DNA from: Cercospora beticola
Taxonomy: Eukaryota > Ascomycota > Dothideomycetes > Mycosphaerellales > Mycosphaerellaceae
Length of the DNA: 64,000 nucleotides
Direction of reading: 5' to 3'
NCBI RefSeq assembly: GCF_033473495.1
Contig: NC_088938.1
Span: forward strand, 558,001 to 622,000
Shown: positions 23,371 to 33,462 of the stretch, piece by piece
Layout of the letters: every line of letters starts with the position of its first letter
Position numbering within the stretch: the first letter of the stretch is position 1
Made by a program: the position numbers and the translations under genes
The notes under the pieces: model-generated
The model's input: only the letters and a program-made list of their open reading frames with translations
What the model was told of the DNA's origin: nothing
Database searches by the model: none

Positions 23371-25297
23371 AGAGGTGTTCATGAGTGGTGCGGCATTTTG
23401 GTTTCACTACTTGCGAGAGTAGAGGGAATGTGGTGGAGTGGATGTTTGATCACGATGTAACGATTTGGAAGAAGAAGATACCCTGATTGCATGTATACAT
23501 GCATATGAACAAACAAACTTGTCTGCATACTGATTCTCTCTCTCACTGCAATTGATATTGTTCTTGGTGTTTTTGACTTCGATGTGCTGCCTCCTCTGTC
23601 GGCCATTCTCATGCTGGTGCCCACGGCTTGCTGCTCACCCTATGCGACTTTGCTTTTCGGTAGACAGCGAAGCTTCTGAAAGACTTATGAAAAGCAGACA
23701 TGAGAGGTGTATCTTTGCGATCAATCTAGATTCTGTCGGGAATATGTATTGAGACTTTCTCGACTGGGTAGAATATCTTCAACGTGAATTCTCTTTACAC
23801 TGTCTGCTGCTGCGATCGGACATGGCGTTCTGGGAGCAGTCATTCTGTTCGCATGAGATAGGCATGGAGCTTCATCGCGTCACAATTGACATACTGCCCC
23901 AATTTAGTGACCTTGACTGTGGTAATGTATAGAGCATTGAAAAATCTCTCGACTTCCGAACACGAGGAGGGGCTGGATTTTGCGAGCGCGCGAGCATATG
24001 CTTCGATCTTTTCGAGGGCAAATGGTACGCCAGTCGGCCGGATGGATGATGATGATCGTCGGGCGAGGCCAGTCGGCACTCTTGGTTGAGAAAGTACACT
24101 GAGCTCTTTGTGCAGTCACGGCTGTGAATGGTCATGATCGACTGCTTCTTCTTATCTCTTCATCGCTTTGCAAGGTGTTCGGACCGATAGGCAAGAAGGT
24201 GATCCCGTTGCCCTGGGTAGGCCTCGTCGGGCTGTTCCGGACATCTTATGCTTGAAGGTGTGCTTACAACTTCCTCAAGTTGTGCTTGATCTTATCGCGC
24301 AGATTGGGAAAGAGCTTCGGAGAGGACACCGGATACCTCATCTCATTGACATTGACATGGTGGATCTGGTCCACCGCGATGTTCTACCGTACTGACCTTT
24401 CCTGATCGTCTTCGCTTATGCCTTCGCCTGCTGCTTTGCAGGCCAAGAGCAGCATAGCCTGGTCACTGAGCCTGATGTGTTATTCGGCTACTGGTCTCGT
24501 GCCTCGAAGGGCTTCGATATATCCTCCACGTGCCCCTTTCGCAGGCAAGGTACACGGAGGAAAAGAATGCGCCCTAATCTCGCTGGCAGCACTTCAGCCG
24601 AGAGGTACAGGCTGACGTGCATGAGTTCTGGAATCAGGCGATGCTTCCACCTCGCCCCGCATGCACGATCTGTGTCGCTGCCGTGCTGCTAGGATTCGCA
24701 TGCCTGCAATTATGCACGAAGCTCAAAATGGTCGATTGTGGCTGGGCAGGAGAGACATGTGTTTGGCGGAGAGGACAATTGAGAACACGACAACAACGCT
24801 GGCACCAGTCGTGAGATGCGGCGTGGGAGATGGAGGCGGCAGACGTGGCGGCAGACGACGAGCAGCCCAAGTCGGCAGTCGGAACAACGAGGAACAGCAG
24901 CAAGTGCAGACCAGGGCAGGAGACAAAGCCGAGCGCTAGACCGGCATGCCTGCGCATGTGATGCGCGGAAAGTGCAGAAGCCAGACCCTCATTTCTGCCA
25001 TCGTCCAGCGGGACAGCAGCGCGGCCGTGTGAGTGCATGTCCGCCGCCAGCTCTGCCTGCTCTTTCGTCCACATGCCTCGACGACGACGTGTCGCGTTGG
25101 CAACATTCACCTCTGTCCGCTGCCACTGTCCTCCGCCCGACTGACCACCGCTCCGCTGCATCGTGCCCACGGCAGCAACGACCAGCAACGCCCGATGCCC
25201 GCTTGACGTCCTTCCGCTCAAGCCATCCCCGCTGCGCCGAGTCAACTTCCCTCCCACGGCAGCACATACTGGCGTGCCCTAGCACAGGCTTCAAGCC
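23371..25297. other. Long intergenic region upstream of cyclin gene
   Basis: This 1.9-kb stretch has no supported gene. The minus-strand frame 24634-25257 is long because the sequence is GC-rich, but its translation is compositionally skewed (Arg/Ala/Ser/Gly) and has no domain. The last ~0.5 kb is C-rich and probably leader of the cyclin gene. Confidence 0.45.
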
Positions 25298-26218
25298 ATG
25301 CATGATGGCCACTCCGAACCCAATGCCACTGTTGAGCCTGACACAGTAGGCTCACCACCGCCTCCACCCGACCCAAACGTGCACGACGAAGGTGCCGCCG
25401 CTCCCATCAACCCCTCCAACTCGCCCAAGTCCGACGAGCCACTGCGTCTCGAGAGCGAATCATGGGACATCAACAGAATCAGTGCCATAGCAGCACTACA
25501 AATGCTGATTGATGCCCTCGACTCCCTCTCAAACACTACCGGCGATGTTCCACCCACTCCACCCGTCTCTCGTCCAGGAACGCCAGGCCCTTTCGGTCGA
25601 ATACGACACCAGCGAAAGCCGAGTAGCACCCTTCCTCGAACATCATCCTCGCAGAATCTTCCGAAACTTGAGATCGGAAGCCCCGAAGCTCATCCTCATG
25701 AACCCATCACTGTAGTCGTTGGTACGGGCGTGGAAGACATATCGATACAGCACCAAGCCATAGCAAGGCGCTTCTTCTCCAAAACCGCTCCCCCATTCAC
25801 CATTGGCCAATACCTCAAACGCTTTCACCAGTACTGTCCACACTCTCCAGGCGTCTACCTCGGCGCTGTAGCCTACATCCACCAGCTCTGCGTTTCCGAT
25901 CTCGTTGTTCCGGCAACGACCAGGACTATTCACCGACTTGCCCTGACTGCCATTCGCGTCGCAGCAAAGAGTCTGGAAGATAACAAATGGTCGCAAGAGC
26001 GGATCTCGAAAATGGGCGGCATCAGCAACACCCAGATGATGAACTTGGAAATTGCAATGTGCTTCCTCTTGGATTTTGAATTGTACCTGGACGAGAAGAT
26101 TCTGGCGAGGAGGATGTACTTGCTACAAGAAGCTGCTAGGAGAGGGTTCGGCGGGCAAGGAGGGCTGAGTGAGCAGTTCAAGTTGAGGCTGCCGCTCAGA
26201 AAGAAGGGGCCCAAGTAG
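25298..26218 (+). CDS. Pho80/Pcl-like cyclin
   Basis: Single-exon gene of 306 aa. The family pairs with the Pho85/PhoA-type CDK in phosphate sensing, glycogen control and cell-cycle or developmental regulation. The N-terminal ~140 residues are Pro/Ser-rich and likely disordered. The cyclin fold runs from about residue 145 to 280: TIGQYLKRFHQYCPHSPGVYLGAVAYIHQLC, TIHRLALTAIRVAAKSLEDNKWS, then KMGGISNTQMMNLEIAMCFLLDFELYL. The NTQMMNLE helix and the L-N-x-x-E-x-x-F-L-pattern core are the Pho80-class cyclin_N landmarks. The partner kinase is not in the window. I cannot tell Pho80 from the other Pcl subtypes by sequence alone. Confidence 0.87.
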   Translation: MHDGHSEPNATVEPDTVGSPPPPPDPNVHDEGAAAPINPSNSPKSDEPLRLESESWDINRISAIAALQMLIDALDSLSNTTGDVPPTPPVSRPGTPGPFGRIRHQRKPSSTLPRTSSSQNLPKLEIGSPEAHPHEPITVVVGTGVEDISIQHQAIARRFFSKTAPPFTIGQYLKRFHQYCPHSPGVYLGAVAYIHQLCVSDLVVPATTRTIHRLALTAIRVAAKSLEDNKWSQERISKMGGISNTQMMNLEIAMCFLLDFELYLDEKILARRMYLLQEAARRGFGGQGGLSEQFKLRLPLRKKGPK

Positions 26219-27244
26219 AGTTTGCCTTTGACGAGCCGCAGAAATGGATATTTCTGTGCACGAGGACACCTGGAGAGCAGGCGCTGATTGCTGCGTTTGT
26301 GTTTGATCGTTGTGGGTGTCGCCAATTCTTTACAAGATCCGGAGGGGGTATTGTGTTGAACAAACTCGTTTGTGATGTTTCGAAAGAAAATGCAGGGTGA
26401 TCAAGGGAGTACAGCGCGTCAGATGCGGACATCCTTCCGAAAATCTTTGCGACACGGGAACGATTTTGATTTGAAGCCGCCTCTGGCATGAACTTGCATG
26501 CAGGGAGGAAAAGGCGCTGGCGCTGGCGCATAAACGAGCACGAAATAGCATACAGCACTGGGGCGAGGCGTTGCAACTTTGCTTTTGGAGGATATCCTTC
26601 TTCTCGATGCAGCGTTCGAAGCAATAACGGCCGTGTCAGAATTACTGGATACCCTCAAGGGCGTTGGACTTTTTTATTCCGTTAACGGAACACATTGGCA
26701 TTGGACGACAGAAAGAGAGGCACGCATGCATTATGGCAGCAAATGCCTCGTGGAGTTTCTGGAATTGAGCAATCACCTTGTTTTCAACGCGACTTTGGGA
26801 CTTCTGAAATGTACGGTCCTTTTCAGAGTATGCAACGGACGCTGCAGACATCTCCAGTTGCAGTTGCGAGTATCGAGGATGACGATAGCTATAATCAGGA
26901 CAGAAGTGACAGCAGGAATCCATCTGACAATGAGGCAGTACGGTACAGGTGGCTAGCAGCAACGAATGTAGCGAAATGCATCGACGAGACGAAGATTGCT
27001 GGTGCGCCCATTCAGGTCTCGCTAATCTGCTACAATTCAAGTCGACAATTCAAGTCGGTGAAGAGTAGAATAGCGAGCAGCTTGCACAGTTCAATCTAAG
27101 CTATTTGTATGCAGTCTGTAGACCACTCATTCACTTCAGCCGTACGAAAGCCTGTTCCACCCCGCATCATCATCGCTAGTCGCCAGCTCCATCTGTATCT
27201 CGTTCCTCCATCACCAAACTTCTACTCTTGTACAACATACCATC
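26219..27244. other. Intergenic, cyclin 3' / DUF1776 5'
   Basis: This 1.0-kb stretch has no supported gene. Short frames on both strands lack recognisable domains. The C/T-rich stretch just before 27245 is probably the DUF1776 leader. Confidence 0.45.
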
Positions 27245-28519
27245 ATGACAGACGCACAACATCTTGTGCAGTATGCACAGCGGCAGTTTGACGAAATCAC
27301 TGCGAGCATCGAGCGCCATTTCGACCAAGTAGCGGGCCAGCTTCGCGAAAGCTTCTCTCACCAACGACCGCCAACGCCACCAAAACGATTACCTCCGCCT
27401 ACCACATACCAGTCGATAGAACGATTGGTACTCCGAAACAAAGCCCTTACCGCTGCAGCCGTGGCCTTTCTCGTCACTGGTTCTATCGGCGCCGTCGTGT
27501 ACATCAATAGCCAGGACATGAAACGCAAACGACGCGCGAGAAAGTCACCTAGCGGCGCTCGAACAGATGTTGTTGTGGTAGCAGGCGCAGTCGCCAACCC
27601 TTTGACAAGCGCACTATACCTCGACCTCGAGCGTCGTGGCTTCGTTGTCTACGTCGTGACCAATACGCCCGAAGACGAGCACTACATCCGCTCCCAGTCG
27701 CGTTCGGATCTTCACATACTCTCTATACATCCAGGCGAAGATGACCCATACATCACACACCAGGACTCCCTGGACCGCTTCCGCCATATGCTATCACATG
27801 AACACCGCGCCTTCGATCACGCCGAACCTCACAAACTCCATCTCAGAGGCCTCATCCTCGTCCCTGACACCTCTTCCTCTCCTCCTCTCCCCATCGCCGA
27901 CATACGTCCCTCAGACTGGTCTGATGCGCTCAACACGCGACTCCTTAACCCAATCACCACAACTCAACTCTTCCTCCCCATCCTACAACCCGGCTCCAAG
28001 ATTCTTCTCCTCACACCTTCCGTGACGCCTTCCCTTCAGCTCCCACTCCACTCTCCCGAAACAACAACCTACCATGCCCTCGAATCGTTCCTTCGCACCC
28101 TCTCCACCGAAACAAAGGCCTCAGGAATTCAAGTATCCCACTTCAAACTCGGCAACATCGACATCCCCGCCGTGACAGCGCGGCAGAAACGCGAAGGAAT
28201 ACACACGACGTCAAGATTCAAGCCTACGCCTCTGCGACAACTACACGATGCGGTGTTCGACCAGTTGGTGGCGAAGAAGGCGAACAAGGAAGTTTTTGTG
28301 GGAAGAGGAAGCTGGACATATCATGTTATTGGGAAGTTCATGCCGAGTGGATTGGTAGGTTGGATGATGGCTCCTTCTACAGCGAAGAAGGGGACTTCCA
28401 ATACTGCTAGCGGAGGGAGAAAAGAGCTGGGGAATGGATCTGCGTCTGATGATGAGAGGCTGGCGAGTAGTACGGGGAGTATTACTTGGGAGAAGGTGGA
28501 TCAGCAGTTAGGAGAGTGA
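27245..28519 (+). CDS. DUF1776 protein, Pbr1-like SDR
   Basis: Single-exon gene of 424 aa. DUF1776 proteins are short-chain-dehydrogenase-related membrane-associated proteins; yeast Pbr1 is the named member and is a putative oxidoreductase. One transmembrane segment lies near residues 70-88 (LTAAAVAFLVTGSIGAVVYI), preceded by an N-terminal helix with DEITASIERHFDQVAGQLRES. The SDR-like core follows: a beta strand VVVVAGAVANPLTSALYLDLERRGFVVYVVT, then NTRLLNPITTTQLFLPIL, then YHALESFLRTLSTE and HFKLGNIDIPA. The classical SDR catalytic Tyr-x3-Lys is not obvious, so enzymatic activity is uncertain. The Ser/Gly-rich C-terminal tail is not conserved-looking. It is convergent with the SSADH gene. 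Confidence 0.88.
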   Translation: MTDAQHLVQYAQRQFDEITASIERHFDQVAGQLRESFSHQRPPTPPKRLPPPTTYQSIERLVLRNKALTAAAVAFLVTGSIGAVVYINSQDMKRKRRARKSPSGARTDVVVVAGAVANPLTSALYLDLERRGFVVYVVTNTPEDEHYIRSQSRSDLHILSIHPGEDDPYITHQDSLDRFRHMLSHEHRAFDHAEPHKLHLRGLILVPDTSSSPPLPIADIRPSDWSDALNTRLLNPITTTQLFLPILQPGSKILLLTPSVTPSLQLPLHSPETTTYHALESFLRTLSTETKASGIQVSHFKLGNIDIPAVTARQKREGIHTTSRFKPTPLRQLHDAVFDQLVAKKANKEVFVGRGSWTYHVIGKFMPSGLVGWMMAPSTAKKGTSNTASGGRKELGNGSASDDERLASSTGSITWEKVDQQLGE

Positions 28520-28940
28520 GGAATAATCCAGTACAGTGCCCTGGCAGAGGAGAAATTCATTGAAGGCCAAGCTCTGTCAGATCCAGATTACGAGTTATGA
28601 TTGGCACAATGTTTTGTGAGCATGGAGTTTGGCGTAAACTGAGGGCCTGGATTTGCAAGAGATCTTGTTTGATTACTCCAGCCGAGTATGTCACTTTACC
28701 ACTTCGATTTTGCTGTGCAGATACATATACCCATCAAAGCGTTCTCCACTTCATCACATCGTGATGTTCCATAGGAAGTGTTCATTCATCGAATCATCAT
28801 TCTGTTACTTCGCTTCGTCTATGTGCGTAAAACAATGCTGGCTAGATACTCACATCACGTGGTTGCTTCCGTTAGTGCACTTCGCATTCCGGCACGCTAC
28901 CTCATCATCATGACTCCTTCTTTCCTTCTCTTCACTACCT
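28520..28940. other. Convergent intergenic region
   Basis: A 421-bp stretch between the DUF1776 stop and the SSADH stop on the other strand. It is probably two 3' UTRs; nothing else is seen. Confidence 0.45.
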
Positions 28941-30663
28941 CTAGTACTGCCCATCGATTGTGAGAGTACCCGTCTTCGTGATCTGCGCGAGCAAAATTAG
29001 CAAGTATCCCTTCAGACCCACTGAACACCGAAAGAAGACACTTACCATATACTCCGCAACCGCAACATCCTTACCCGACTCCTTACCATAACCAGATTCC
29101 TTGATACCTCCGAACGGCGTCTCAGCAGCAGATGAATTACCAGTATTCATACCAATCATGCCCGCCTCAAGATTCTCCAACAACCTCCACGTCCGATCAA
29201 TATTCTTGGTAAAGAAATAACTCGCAAGCCCCATACTCGTATCATTCGCCTTCTTCACCACCTCCTCCTCAGTCTCAAACTGAAACAAAGCCATCACAGG
29301 TGCAAACGTCTCCTCCTGAGCAATCAACATCCCCTCTTTACCGCCAGTAATAATAGTCGGCTCGAAAAAATATCCATCATATCCGGCTGTTCCTTGGAGT
29401 TTTTTGCCGCCGAGGATGATTTTTCCGCCTTGTTTTGTGGCGTCGTCGACTTGAGCTAGGGCTTTATCGAGACTGCGTTCGGTGGTTACGGGGCCCATTG
29501 TGGTTTTGGAGTCTGCGCCGTGGCCGACGATGAGTTCTTTGGTTTTGCGGGCGAGGATTTCGGCGAATTGGGAGTAGACGCCGGATTGTACGTAGACGCG
29601 GTTGGCGGTTATGCAGGCTTGGCCGGCGTGGCGCCATTTGAGTGCCATGAGTTCTGTGAGGGGGTGGAGTGTTAGATGGGAGTGGAGATGAGGGTTGGAG
29701 ATGACTTACGTGTGGCAGCTGCTTCTAGGTCTGCATCGTCGAAGACGAGGAATGGGCAGTTGCCGCCGAGCTCGAGGGTGCATTTCTTCAAGCCATCGGA
29801 ACAGATTTTTGCGACCAGTTTGCCGACTCTGGTGCTGCCAGTGAACGTCACTTTCTTGACAAGTGGGTGCCGGCAAAGGGCTTCGCTGAGAGCTGGAGTT
29901 GTGTCGAGACTGGTCTGGAGGACGGAGAATACGCCCTTGGGGAAGCCGGCCTTCTCTGCGAGGTACGCCAATGCCGCCACGGAGAATGGAGTTTCTGGAG
30001 ATGGCTTGACGATCATGGTGCAGCCAGCAGCCAGAGCAGCACCAGCCTTTCGCAGGATCATGGCAATGGGGAAGTTCCATGGCACGAGGGCTACAGCAAC
30101 ACCAATTGGCTGCTTGATTGTAAAGACACGCCTGTTTGGTGCTGATGGTATTTGGACTGTGCCTTGCACACGCTCTGCCTCGCCCGCAAACCACCAGGTA
30201 AAACCCAAGGCATAGTCGAGCTCGCCTTGTGATTCAAACAATGGCTTTCCGGTCTCGTGTGTCACGATCTGGGCCAAGTCGTCTCGGTTCTCGCGAATGA
30301 GTTGGTCCCATTTCAACAAGCATTGTGCTCGGATCTTGGGGTTGACTTTTCGGTACTCTTGGAATGCCTCGTGGGCAGCGACGACAGCCGCGTCTGCATC
30401 GTCTGGTCCACAGTCTGGAGCTGTTGCCCAGACCTTTCCATTGCCGGGATCTGAATTGTCAGTGAGAGATCATTTCTTTACAGCAAAGTCGCATACCGTA
30501 AACATCGAATCGCTTGCCAGACTTGGCCTCTATCCAGCTACCACCAGAGAGCGCCTGGTCGCGAAACAATTCTGGATTGTTCAACTAGAAGACTTATCAG
30601 AGCCTGATATTGCTTGAAACTCTACTGAACATCGAATACCTTGAAGGGAAGATTTGGTGCCAT
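28941..30663 (-). CDS. UGA2: Succinate-semialdehyde dehydrogenase
   Basis: Five exons on the minus strand: 30663-30640 (24 nt), 30584-30497, 30450-29710, 29653-29046 and 28982-28941 (42 nt), giving 500 aa. The enzyme oxidises succinate semialdehyde to succinate with NAD(P)+, the last step of the GABA shunt. Landmarks are the cofactor-binding TGSTRVGK and PWNFPIAMILRKAGAALAAGCTMIVKPS, the general-base Glu in LELGGN, and the catalytic Cys in AGQACITANR. Also present are EETFAPVM and FGGIKESGYGKESG. The N-terminus is MAPNLPFKLNNPELFRDQAL. A mitochondrial targeting peptide is not obvious, so a cytosolic enzyme is plausible. Its promoter faces that of the alpha/beta hydrolase gene. Confidence 0.92.
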
Positions 30664-31430
30664 TGTTGCTGCTGTAGAAAGGATATTCTGTCGATTGTGA
30701 TGCAATTTGGCAAATTGTGACTGGATCGACAAGAGAACACAAGAACAGCCTCAGATGTAAGAGTGCAATGTCTGGACCTCTTCTGCGTCACTACTTTGTT
30801 GTGCTGTGGTGTGTCTAAGCCGAGCTCGCGCGGGGCTCCCAATGATGCGGCCCACTATGTCATCCACCAATGTCTCCGACCTCGCCCCTCCACTAACACT
30901 CCGGGTACAGCGGGAATAATAAAAGAAGATGACAAAGTCTAGAGCCCCATCCTCCGGTCAACCGCGATCTCCCCAGCTCTCATCACAAGTACAAGATTGA
31001 TCCTGCATGCATGCAAGCAGAAACAACCTGCTGCCGTTGCTTCCTTGGAGCCAACCAACCTTCCTCTTGCTGATGAAGAACAGAGTAGGCACATTCAAGC
31101 TTCATTCCCCGCACCACAGTACGTGGAGATGCATGGCCCTTTCCATGTTGAACATGCTCGTACCCTCAAGAACTCCAAATCGTAGCGAATAGCAGTCGAG
31201 AAGAGACACCCATGTTGCAGCCGAGCTGACGACGTGGGAGGAGCCTCAGAAAAGAGGAGTTGTCTTGCATGCTGCCTCCTCCTTGACATCTGCAAGGTCT
31301 TTTTCTTATTTCCATTGGAAAGAATATTGTACCTCTCTCTTGTTCCTTTGACCAACCAACCAGAACATTGACCGTGGTGGTTACACGACATACATATAAA
31401 ATCGTACTTGTTGATCCAGCTTTTGAAGAA
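30664..31430. promoter_or_regulatory. Divergent promoter, SSADH / alpha-beta hydrolase
   Basis: This 767-bp stretch separates two divergent start codons. Two CCAAT pentamers lie close together (about 30839-30843 and 30867-30871), potential sites for the HapC-containing complex. A TATAAA at 31395-31400 faces the hydrolase gene. Binding is inference from the words alone. Confidence 0.5.
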
Positions 31431-33215
31431 ATGCCTCCTCGAGCTTCTAAAAGACAAAAGACTAATACCTCCTCTTCCTCAAACAATAACAACAACGAAA
31501 CCATGGCTCACGCATGGTCTGATCTCCCCTCCGTCCTCTCAACAGCCATCTCCAAAGCCAACAAAGCCGCCGAAACCGATGGCGAATTGAAATCTTTCGC
31601 AACAACGAACGCTATCACTCAACCCGCAACTTTTGGTATCAAAGCTGCTGGCTCCGACAACGCTATTGTCGTGACGGTCCAAAATGGGAAGGTTGATATC
31701 ACAGGCGGTACGACGAAGAATTGTGCTTTTGCTATTAGTGCGTTGCCGGAACAGTGGCAGGAGTTTATGAAGCAGACTCCTGTTATGCCTTATCAGTCTT
31801 TTTGGGTAAGGTTTTGAGAAGTGGTAAGATGATTCGTGAGAGCTGACTTATTCGGGTTGAATAGGGAATGTTTGGTATGAATATCAAGCAAGAGGGGATT
31901 TCGATTGAAGGCGATCAGACGGAGTTTGCGAGGTGGACTCACATTTGGCGTAGAGTTCGTAAGTATACTTGTTGGAACACGAGATTGTCTAAGAAAATTG
32001 TGCTGATCATTGCTCCTGCTTGAACTTTAGTCGAACTTGTTCACGATGCACACAGCGGTGTTACACCAGCCGATAAAGAGCCTGAGACTGATGTTGATCA
32101 CATCGTTGGTCGATACGTATATCTCGACAACATCCCGCTCTGGGGCCGCTGCAAGGTCTTCTACGAACAATCTGGCGAAGGCGATCAGGATATCGTCTTT
32201 TTGCACACTGCCGGTTCAGACGGACGTCAATACCACGGCGTTCTCAACGACGAAAGAATGAGAAAGAAGTGTCGCATGACAGCTTTCGACCTACCCGTAA
32301 ATCCCCCAGCCCTCCCATATAGCCCCATACCACAACCCAACTAACCTTCGGCTCCTCTCATCTAGGCCCACGGCCGCTCCTTCCCCTACTCAACCTTCCA
32401 CCCGGGAAACCACACCAACACCGAAGACTCCTACGTCGGGTGTATCGCGGCCCTGATCAAAAAGCTCAACCTCAACAAACCCATCGTCTGCGGCGCCTCC
32501 ATGGCAGGCCAAATTTCCCTCGCCTGCGCAATCCGCTACAAAGAAGTCGGTTGCGTTGGAACGATCCCGCTGCAAGGCTCGGATTATTTGGATATGGAAC
32601 GTAGCTGGCATGATCAGTCTCCGCATGTGAATCAGGCGCTGTATAATCCGGAATGGATTTATGGGATGATGAGTCCTACGGCTCCGTTGAAGAATAGGCA
32701 GGTATGTTTGTTATGCACATGGAACGAGCAGAAGGTGTTGAGGGGGAATTTCTTTGCTGACGACGGTGGTTCGATGTAGCTCATCTGGCACTTGTACTCC
32801 GCACAAGCTTATGGTATTTTCCACGGAGATCTGGACTTCTACTTCGGTGGCTGGGATGGACGTTCGAGGATGAAAGATATCGATACAAAGGCTTGTCCTG
32901 TTTATATGTTGACGGGTGAATATGGTGAGTACAATTTCACTTCGTGTACACCAATCTCCTGGACTCAGGCTGACTTCTCGTGTGTGTTAAAAGATTGGAG
33001 CAATACACCTGCCATGTCTCAGGCTACTTGCGATAAGATTCCTGGTGGCAAGCACCAAGCGATGAAAGGACTTGGGCATTTCCCTGCGGTAAGTCTTGGT
33101 GCGAGGTTTGAGCATGTTTTCCAGAACTGACTCCAGCGTGCAGACCGAAAACCCAAAGGTATTTGTTGGATATCTCCTCGAGGCCATTGATCATATCCAG
33201 AAGACGCGCGCATAG
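31431..33215 (+). CDS. Alpha/beta hydrolase with N-terminal sterol-carrier-like region
   Basis: Seven exons, 31431-31805, 31865-31958, 32031-32296, 32366-32701, 32780-32924, 32994-33088 and 33144-33215, give 460 aa. The C-terminal half is an alpha/beta hydrolase: strand and turn DIVFLHTAGSDGRQYHGVL, the nucleophile elbow G-A-S-M-A-G (VCGASMAGQISLA), an acid near YMLTGEYD and a His in GLGHFPATENP. The N-terminal ~130 residues (SATAISKANKAAETDGELKS-like; IVVTVQNGKVDITGG) resemble the SCP2 sterol-carrier fold, so this may be a lipid-binding/hydrolase fusion; that part is low confidence. Start choice is open. Met1 is 31 bp after a TATAAA, whereas the in-frame ATG at 31503 has a better context and would give 436 aa. 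Physiological substrate is unknown. Confidence 0.82.
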
Positions 33216-33462
33216 GGGAAAAAGTGTCATTTCATCAAGAAAACAGAAACAAAAGTGTTCGATGCAACGTAACGTGTAGAAAGTATATTCGTACATACTC
33301 TAGGATCCTCCAATGAAATGATTCCATACCAGCTCCGTGCTCCCACCACCAATCTGGATCAAATAAAAGTGTGCCGCTGAAATGCCATTATTCATAAACA
33401 GTAGGGTATCTTGCATCGTAACCAGAGCTCACGCCGCCCACAAACCCGAGAGACAGACACAA
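33216..33462. other. Short convergent intergenic region
   Basis: A 247-bp stretch between the 3' ends of the hydrolase (+) and the 7TM gene (-). It is probably UTR only. Confidence 0.45.

Noticed and set aside
24634..25257. 207-aa minus-strand open frame upstream of the cyclin gene
   Set aside because: Low-complexity Arg/Gly/Ala/Ser composition; no domain; antisense to the likely cyclin leader.
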